The notes under the pieces were generated by a model that had not been told where the DNA came from, did no database searches, and saw only the letters and a list, made by a program, of their open reading frames with translations. From Hydractinia symbiolongicarpus (lineage: Eukaryota > Cnidaria > Hydrozoa > Anthoathecata > Hydractiniidae), in NCBI RefSeq assembly GCF_029227915.1, contig NC_079883.1:24552001-24616000 (forward strand): a DNA stretch of 64,000 nt, in the 5' to 3' direction. Below, piece by piece: positions 55,931 to 64,000 of the stretch. Position 1 is the stretch's first letter, and each line of letters begins with the position of its first letter. The position numbers were made by a program, and so were the translations under genes.

Positions 55931-56906
55931 GCATGTTAATATGCAATGACGGATGGATTGGCTGCATGAAGTGGTTGAAGAAAAACAATATGGTCGGACA
56001 TGATGTATTTTTCTTGGAAGCATGTTAGTTTGTCCAGAAATATAAGAACCGTTAGAATGACAATCTATCATGGTGGAAACAAAAAGAAGTGTAAAATGAG
56101 AGACAACAAATAAAGACAAAGCAAATACAAATTCATGCTACAAAAATGAAGCTGATTTTGTGAAACGATATTTGACTCATATATTGCCAGAATAAGAAAA
56201 AACTTAAAAAATGACGGTTAAACTGTTATAACAACAACCGTATGTAACAAACAATTTGTGGGCACGCCCCTTTAGCGGACGTCGTTTCAAGGTCCCAATT
56301 TACATTAACCCCTAAAATGGACCTCTGTATAGCGTCCAACAATGAATAAAACAGCTCTTGTAAGAAGTTTTGTCTAATTTTTCCTTAGACAAGTTATAGC
56401 TTCAAAATATTAAATTATCTACTCTGAGACAAAAAAAAATCTTGAAATTGTTTTGTAAGTCTTCTGTTTGTTTTATTTATTTTTTGAATCAAAGATAGTA
56501 TAGTTGCGATAGTATTGTCTTCTCCTAAAAATTACCCTTTAAGGTCTATTTCACTATATCCTAACTTCAGAGCAGGTTTTCGGAAGGCGATATTACTCAC
56601 TTTGGGAAGAGTATCCATATAGCGGACACTTTTCGAAATCCCGATGTTTCTGGTTCTTAGTAAACATACCATTTAGAGTCGCTTTTAACTTTTGTTTATT
56701 GGTCCATAAAGCGAAATCTTTAGTCCAGCGAAAAGCGGCAGAAGTTTGTGAACATGACTTCTATATAACGACCACACAAGATGCAGATAAGTGGTCCGGT
56801 GAAGATGGTTGCGTTCAGTTTAATTTTAGGCTTAATTTACTTCAGTATTCCTTCAAACAGTTCGAACTTTTTAGGGTATGGGCTGACAACACTACATATA
56901 AAGTGC
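55931..56906. other. Intergenic DNA, no gene recognised
   Basis: Includes several TAGCGGAC/TAGCGTCC and TATAACGACC phrases at 56270-56780, which suggests a decayed repeat. No protein-like frame is present. Confidence 0.3.
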
Positions 56907-56978
56907 GCCAGAGTGGGGACTCGAACCCGAAACCTTATGATTAAAAGTCGAATGCGCTACAACTACACCATCTCTGCC
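56907..56978 (-). tRNA. tRNA-Lys(UUU)-like sequence, degenerate
   Basis: Read on the minus strand the 72 bases begin GGCAGAG, contain TGTAGTTGTAGCGC (A-box/D-arm), CTTTTAA as an anticodon-type loop with UUU, GGTTCGAGTCC (perfect B box/T-loop) and end CTCTGGC. The acceptor stem has one mismatch, the T stem one, and the anticodon stem two. It is therefore more likely a tRNA pseudogene or the head of a SINE than a working tRNA. Confidence 0.45.
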
Positions 56979-57811
56979 TAAAGTTGGTACTTGCGAAACA
57001 AAAATTTTGTTTTATATTTTATCGCAGTCCAACCTAATTTATAACACATGAATTTCAACAAAGGACAAAGGATACAAAAAAATTCACTTAATTTTTTCAT
57101 GCATCATGCTTGATAAAAAAACGTTGCTTTGGATTGTCAAATTCTCAAAAGATGAAAGACACATCGGAAAAACATTTTTAACGATAATATCACAAAAACA
57201 TTTACAAACTGTTTCATCTACAACTCCAAAATAACAAGGACGTGCAGTAACGAATGTCATGTAAAGGTTTAGTATCACGATTTTTTAAAGAAAATACTAT
57301 GAGCAAATTATGTAAATGATATCCATTTATATGCATATTAATTTCACGAAAAAAATATTAAGAGACATTAACCAGTACTTCAGAGTTGCCGCTCTTTATT
57401 CAGAGTCAAATTTTGAAGAGATTTGAGGAGAATTTAATGGAGAAAATGACGCATTTCCCTTAAAAATGAGGTTTAAGTTGACCAGTGAAGAAATGATTGC
57501 TGTATCCATGTAGAGCTTATGAAAATAAAAACATGTGGCAGGTTGTAAACTAAAATTAATAAGATCCGAGAAAGTTGTTAAAAAACCTATTTTTAAAAGA
57601 GACTTAAGAAGTTTTAATTTTTTTAAAAAAATTCAAGAGTTTCAAGGAGGCATGACAATTATCTAACTTTCTCTGTTGCGAGTGAAAATCAACAAAAATA
57701 TAGTTCATATATTAGGAAAATAAAACTTTCTCAACCTTCAAATCTAGACATAAAAATAAATAAAAATTAGTCCTGCTAATCAGTATGTAAAATAAAATTC
57801 TAAGTATAAAT
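56979..57811. other. Intergenic DNA, no gene recognised
   Basis: AT-rich; nothing beyond short chance frames. Confidence 0.3.
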
Positions 57812-57922
57812 AATAGCCGTAGTCTGTCTGTCCGCGAAAGACGGGTCCTGCTACTGAAACACGAAAGACAATATATAAAGGACGGGCGACCCTGTGAATT
57901 TTCCCACGGGTTAACGGCTATT
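57812..57922. repeat. Short MITE-like element with AATAGCCGT ends
   Basis: AATAGCCGTAGTCTGTCTGT at the left and TTAACGGCTATT at the right are inverted ends about 110 bp apart. The interior is unusually GC-rich for the window, with GCGAAAGACGGGTCC and GGACGGGCGACCC forming a second nested inverted pair. Confidence 0.5.
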
Positions 57923-58632
57923 CAAGTATAATTAATACCAAAACGTTACCCACAGCACTATTTACACGGGCCAAATACGGTGGTATGCAAGATTTTAAAA
58001 ATTATTATGGCTTGTCAAAAAAAAAAAGAAAACTTCTCAGATAAAACGTTCAGGTACTGTTTTAAATAATTAAAAATCTAAGAAAAAAAAAGTCCGTCGC
58101 ATCCAGGCGTTCTTAGGTTAGCTCCCAGCATTTAATATCTTTGCGTTGGATTTATTTCTGTAAATCTGCGGCGCCTGTGTTTTGACTTAAGTTAAGACAA
58201 GTCAACTGTGTTTTCAGACAGACAAAGTTTTTAACAACCAATAAAAATTCAGAAAGCGCTGCCATCTTTAATGTAATGGAAATTGATAATATAGAGCGCC
58301 AAAATTTAAACGCAAGAAGCAGCTATAAACGCTTCAATAGTAAGTAACTTTTTAAGTTTTACATCCAAAACATTTAAAGACATTTCAACGTTGTCTTTTT
58401 AAAGCTAAATTTTCGTTAAAAAGATACTATAAGGTTTTCTATTGCGCATAAAAGGCGTCAGCCGCGCAACAGAGGTATAAAAGTCGGATACAGAAGATAA
58501 ATTAAATCACCTTCAATCAGCTTCGTATGCATGACGCAACTAAGTTCTCTTTCACTAAAAAATTATCGTCAAATACGTCTAACGTGACCATTACATCCGT
58601 CTAACCTTATATCCATCTAACCTTATATCCAT
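57923..58632. other. Intergenic DNA, 3' flank of TMEM62
   Basis: No gene is seen. A short tandem CCTTATATCCATCTAA pair lies at about 58608-58635, right next to the TMEM62 stop. Confidence 0.35.
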
Positions 58633-61600
58633 CTACCTCTTCCTCTTACACGTAGTTGCTTTGTAAATTAAATACACCGACAACGGCATCGTCCACGTCT
58701 TAACAGGATTAATGACGCACGACAGTGCTCCATAAGCGACATAAAACATGTAAGAAGACGACAATTGATTCCAAATTAAAAATACCAGCAGAAGATGAAA
58801 GAAAATTGTTCTTGTTCGATGCTTGTTTGAGGAAAATAGTTTAGTGAGGGATATATCTGTAGTTTTGTTGAGAAGTTCGCCAACATAGATCATTATCAAA
58901 GCGTTGTACAAAAGAAGCTAAAAGAGATATATAAAGGATAGTTACAACGTCTTTTTTTAAAAGAAATTTAAAAGAAGCCGAGTACTAAAACATCTAAAAT
59001 TCTAAGAAACTTTTGTTGCTGGCTTTAAAAGCACAGACAGCATAGGTTTTTGGTAGTTTGAGGTTTTGCACTGACTTAATGACATTCCTCCCTTTTCACG
59101 ATTTTAAAGAAAGTGTTACCTTCGTCGTAAATTGTAGCTGTTCGTTACTAGTTTATATATATGATACACACAAGTTTCAAAAAAAGACAACACTTGCGGC
59201 CCCAATATGTTGTTTGACAAATCACCCCTTTTTAGCGAAAAACCACGATATAATCAAGAAATTCAGACTACCAGGATCTTTGCTTGTTTCTTACAAAAAA
59301 ATAAGTTGACGTCTTTATGGCTTTGCAATGCGGAGTAAAAGTTAAATATGCTGGCCAACAGTAGAAGCTTACATCTGCAAAACAAACAAACAAACAAACA
59401 AACAAACACATGAAATCTACATACTTGTGCTCCAACATAGAGATAAGTAAACGAGCCAGGTATATGATGCCCTCCTGAGTATAGACCAAACGAAAAGAAC
59501 ACACCGAGTTGATCAGGAATAAAGTAACCAACGCTTATTGGACCTGTCGAAATAAATGTTTTTAAAAAACAATGTGAATAATCAAACATAATAAAAAACA
59601 AACACACCCTTCAAAATATCGTTTGTTTAAAACTTTTTTTATAGATAAATATAAGAATATAAAATATAAAAAATATTTTTTAATTAAGCCATAATGGAAG
59701 AGAAAACAAATTATCAAGTGGGTTAAAGATTACTCTATGATTTTTAAATTGCACCAATTCAAAGTTTTTCCAGGTACGTTACAAAATACATACCTCTTTA
59801 CAGAAGTGCACGCGCTAACTAGAAACAATACTTTATTTAGTTAACTTATCAATCCAGTAATAATAATTCGAGTATCCGGATAGTGTGTTCTTTTAAAAGG
59901 CGAATACATTAAGCATTTGGTTGAACATCTGCGTAAAATCTCATCAGTGTTTGTGAATAGACTTACCGACGCTTAAGTGACAGTTGTAGTAAATCAACGG
60001 CCAAAACACACGATCGCAATCCACAAAATATATAATCTGAGGTGACACCATCTTTAAGAAACTTCGACACAGATCTAAAGAAAAGACGAACTTAATATGA
60101 ATACGAAAAAAAAAATTGTTTGTTCATGTTGTCAGACTTGTTATAAATCCGTTTTACACGTGTTACAAGTGTTACCTTTTTTAGTTGAAATTTGTGCGTA
60201 TCAAAAAAACTAGTAAAAAAACTAAGTTTTAACTTTGCTTTAACTAACGAACAACTACAATTTAAGACAAGATAACCGCTTTCTTTAACGAAAAATTATA
60301 ATTTACGACAAATTTAACGCTATCTTTAACGAACTACAATTTACGACAAATTTAACGCTTTTTTTAAACAAACAACTACAATTTACGATAAAGTTAACGC
60401 TTTCTTTAAAACCATCTAGCAGATATTTTAACAGTGCATCATCTTAAGTTCCAAGACTGTTTCTTTTCTTTTTTTAGGATAAATAAACCACACCCACTAA
60501 AGTTTCTTAAAAAGTTACAGGGTTCTAGTACTCAGCTTCCTTTGGATAAGTTTCTTATACATAACAAACAAAACGTTCCACTACACATCGAATCGAAACA
60601 ACACCATACCTATGTGATACTGATGAGCGCATTTCTTTAGTAGCATGGGAAACAGGATAGTAGTGAAGATAGCAACCAGGTAGACCATTTGAGACATGGT
60701 ACAAAAGTCAGTCACTAGTATAATGACAGAAAGAAAACTTAAAGGTGGACGTGTTCCATCCAGTGAGAACGTGCAAGTAGCAGTCGAATTCTTTTCTTTA
60801 TTCTAAAAAAAAATACCTATAAAAGTTTTCTTAACAAAAGTTTAACTCTTCTATATTTTTGAGAACATTAAAGAAGATACTGGTGCAATTACTAAACTAA
60901 GCACTAACAGAATTTATCTTCAAAAAAGTTGTGCAAACAGACTTTGTAGTTTTTATGGCCAGACAGTGTTTCGCATTGCAAACAGCAGTCTTCTATCAAT
61001 AAAAAATTTTTGTTTTCAACGCAAAGCCCCAATACTCGCGCTACCATTTTTGGCTGTTGCGTTTGAACAATATACCGCGCTTTGTTAAAAATATTGGAAG
61101 ATCTTGACGCAACACAATAAAGAGAAGAATAAGAAGAAGTAACAGTTTTTTAATAGAACTCACTACAACGATAACTTTGATTTCATGCACTCCACTCTGA
61201 TATTTCGATGGAGACCATCTGCATGTGTGAAGATTGTCAATGACTTCCGTTTGAGGACACAGAATAGCATCATCAACATAAACTTGGACTGCTCGCATGT
61301 GTGTGTCAGAAAACAAAAGAAATCTAAAAATAAAAATCATTTTCACACTAAACTTAAGTTCTAAAAAACGATGCAGCGTGACGTGAATTGGAGAGCTCGC
61401 TAGAAACATTTTCTAACAACTAATGATATTGCATTGGAAAATAATTTTCCATATTTTTACAACAGAAACATTCTTAATAAGAAGGTTCCCAGGAGCGCTT
61501 TAACATTTTTACTGGTAAAACTAATTTAGGGAACCACCCTTTTTCGTGTAATTTCCATTTTTCATACTACAATATTGGACAAACTTTTTGAGACGAAGGC

Positions 61601-64000
61601 AGTTTTTTCCTCATTTTTTAAATATCAGCCGCAAGGTCGCTACTTTTTCACACACATAGGACAGGTAGACAGCGTTGAAAAGTTGCTAGTTACATTCTCT
61701 AGAACGCCTGTACACTGCCGGAATTTGTAAAAAATGGCCATGCTGACGTCTGCAACAATTTGGACTTAAAAATATAGCCTAAGATCCTAAGTCGACTCTG
61801 ACCATTGACAAGTAAAATTTGCTAACTTCAAAATGTGTGAATCTAATATAGAAGTAGAGGCAAACTTCGAAATAAACTACCTTGTCTGAACATATTATAA
61901 TGTTAATGTAATAAATATCCACCTTATATGTGTGGAGTTTCTACTTTTCAAATAGGAGCTTTCTCCAGGTACCATATACTTCGCATCAACAGGATTTGTG
62001 AACACAACAACATGTTCATCCGAAGAATATGTCGCATCAGCGAAGGAGAACATGTCGTGGTCAAACACACCAATACGATATCTAAAACATGCGACAGTTT
62101 AATAATGCTTGTTAGCATATACGTGCGTCAAAGTTTAAGGTTTTTAGGTGAAATTCCACTCCACGAACTTCTCCACGCAATTTTAAGCAAGCGGGGACTA
62201 TATAGCTGCACATTTTAATCCGCAAGCAATACTTTAGTAGACTATATCTTTGTGGAGAAGAACAGCTTAAAAAAAAGGTATGTGGCAGTTTCCACCTGTG
62301 GTATCAAAAGATTGCAGGTTTTGTCCTGGATATATCACCTACTTTAATGTTGAAAAAATTCTTTTAAAAGCATTCTTACTTTCGATTTTCCTTCCAATCA
62401 CCAAGTTCCAATTCAAGCAAGCCTTCCGTATGAATAGCATGCATTTGTGGGACCACACCCAAAAGAGTATGCAGGTGGCCACATAGGTAGACGATACCAG
62501 AACTAATATAGAATAAAAACGTTTTGTAAAAGCTAGTTATATGAGAAAATTTACCTTTACATATCGATATACTTCTATATATCTATAACAATTTTTGAAA
62601 TTTACTTAAGGAAAACCTGATTGGTAGAACACAGATTTTCTTTTTTTTTTTAAGTAAATATTTTAAATGGATAGTATGTATTCATTGTAACAACCGTACT
62701 TTACCCTAATGTCCTTTTGATTTTTTACCTGATAATTGCCTAATTCTATGATTTTCAGGTTAGCTGCAAACCTGCCATAAATACATGCTTTGTTTGCAAG
62801 GCAACGTATTTCTTAGCAAGTAAAGTATAGACCTTTAAATACAGACTAATTTAAGTCAACAATCTTAATTAATTCTATCAGAGGAATATCAATATAGAAA
62901 AAATTGCAAACAGCAACTCACGATAGCAATTTCCTTAGAATGTGTGGTTTTGTAGTTGTTGATAATGGATAATGTCCAAACCATATCGTCGCGTTGTAAT
63001 TATTATTAGTTGTTGAGATCTCCTGAAGACGATTTATTGTTTTCTAAATGAAACAGTAATAGCTCTAGGCAATATTTCATAAATTCCTAGACAGCTTTCC
63101 TGGCTCGTCCATATGAAATCAACTTCTTATTCTGTCGTGTAACGTAAGCTCTAAGCTTCTTAGAACCTTTTTCATTTATTTGTTTATCTAGGTCATGTAA
63201 TATTATTTTCCTAATAAATAACACATTCAAATTCCACCACCATAAGGCATTTTACATATAATGCTCAAAAAACACATCCAGCCTAGTGTTTATGTGAATT
63301 CAAATATCAAAAGTTCAGCTTCATTACTTTGCATATCCAAAAAAGTGATGGAACAATCTTTCTTAAGAACTTACTTATTTCTAAGTTAAATTAATGATAA
63401 CTACTCCAAGTTCATTTTGCACACCCAAATATAAAAGAAGTACCTGGTCAGGAACACCAAAGAAATTGAATGGTCTAGCAGGTCCTGGATTTGGTGCAAA
63501 GTCCACACCATTGAACGAATAATTTCCAAATGTAGTAGCATGAACATGTTGATAAACGTATGAATCATCAAATTTATTTTTACTGGAAGCAAATTTGTTA
63601 AATAAGTCGTGTTTTCCATGTAATGACGGGACAGCAAAAGCATCTAACGGAAGAACAGGTTTGTTTAGAGGATGTTAAGTGCGTTTTATACACAAGATTT
63701 AGTTTAAAATTTTAATACTGCAGTAAGGACCGTAGAAAAATTTAACCTTAGACTCAACAGAGAGCTGTTAAGTTGATGTAACAGTAACATAGGCTGCTAA
63801 ATTAGTTTTGCAATGACCGCCAAAGATTGTCAGGTAAACAAAATAAAAAATCTACCATGATTTCCACGAATATCGAGCCATGTGAGACCTTCATGAACAC
63901 ATGTCTTTAAAACGGATGAGTAAGTCTCCCATTCTTCAGTATATTGGGAAGAACCAATATTCAAGACATCCTTTGCATCAGTTATGTCTCCTAAATACCA
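58633..64000 (-). CDS. TMEM62: TMEM62 homologue, ten exons, N-terminus beyond the window
   Basis: Calcineurin-like phosphoesterase domain fused to a multi-pass membrane tail, as in TMEM62. Minus-strand exons in reading order: 63856-64000 (continues off the edge), 63444-63643, 62922-63043, 62380-62502, 61923-62081, 61164-61323, 60610-60802, 59967-60074, 59425-59543 and 58633-58917. Phases agree at all nine junctions, giving 537 residues here (human TMEM62 is about 643). Metal-site motifs are present: GDITDA at the edge, GNHD split across the first junction, FGHYPLST and YLCGHLHTLLG. Family matches continue with YNFFG-like FNFFGVPDQ, LELELGDWKENR, YRIGVFDHDMFSFAD and NSTHIRFLLFS. The last three exons carry FFSFGLYSGGHHIPGSFTYL and the final membrane segments (SSSYMFYVAYGALS). 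The donor of exon 61923-62081 was chosen because it restores the STHIR segment. Confidence 0.93.
59379..59408. repeat. (AAAC)n microsatellite
   Basis: About seven AAAC units in a TMEM62 intron, immediately downstream (in gene direction) of the donor of exon 59425-59543. Confidence 0.85.
60235..60415. repeat. Tandem repeat, about 4 units of 40-45 bp, in a TMEM62 intron
   Basis: The phrase ACAATTTACGACAAATTTAAC followed by GCTTTCTTTAA recurs four times with small changes (first copy AAGACAAGATAACCGC, last copy ACGATAAAGTTAACGC). Confidence 0.7.

Noticed and set aside
56907-56978. Functional tRNA-Lys gene
   Set aside because: Mismatches in acceptor, anticodon and T stems make a working cloverleaf doubtful.
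61324-61399. Extra micro-exon or read-through before TMEM62 exon 61164-61323
   Set aside because: It would need a 30-base intron or a foreign insert. Extending the upstream exon to a donor at 61922/61923 gives matching phase and restores the conserved STHIR segment.

Overview
The window is animal nuclear DNA: strongly AT-rich, with intron-rich protein genes, canonical GT-AG introns and many small repeats. The gene set (YIPF3, TMEM62, VHL, a chromodomain/C2H2 protein), the gag/RT/recombinase retrotransposon and the many short inverted-repeat elements suggest an early-branching metazoan, most likely a cnidarian and perhaps a hydrozoan. No single marker proves the taxon.

Layout. 1-6.3 kb: a four-exon plus-strand gene encoding an N-terminal chromodomain and three C-terminal C2H2 zinc fingers. 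6.3-16.2 kb: no host gene found; it holds foldback repeats, a block saturated with TGTTGATG-like words, a pogo/Tigger-type DNA transposon missing its catalytic core (10719-12393), a tRNA-like patch and a 100-bp tandem duplication. 16.3-32.8 kb: a head-to-head pair, a minus-strand five-exon leucine-rich-repeat gene and a plus-strand eight-exon YIPF3 gene, sharing about 750 bp of 5' DNA. YIPF3 intron 1 is 7.2 kb and is filled with copies of one MITE family that also occurs in LRR intron 1. 32.8-36.7 kb: degenerate tandem repeats and a possible extra exon. 36.7-38.6 kb: an intronless minus-strand DUF885 protein with an HEAEPGHH motif. 38.6-44 kb: mostly empty, with one decayed LINE reverse-transcriptase fragment. 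44-45 kb: a two-exon VHL homologue. 47.0-52.3 kb: a young tyrosine-recombinase retrotransposon of Ngaro type with split direct repeats (A1-ORFs-B1-A2-B2), repeat copies that look identical and three long open frames. 52.3-58.6 kb: MITEs, a small basic unknown protein, a TIR element and a decayed tRNA-like sequence. 58.6-64 kb: ten 3' exons of a minus-strand TMEM62 gene that runs off the right edge.

The host genes do not form a pathway: they are a Golgi membrane protein (YIPF3), a membrane phosphoesterase-like protein (TMEM62), an E3 ligase substrate receptor (VHL), a probable chromatin/DNA-binding protein, an LRR scaffold and a metallopeptidase-like protein. Exon structures were worked out by hand from splice sites, phase agreement and protein family similarity. 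Repeat boundaries are approximate unless stated.
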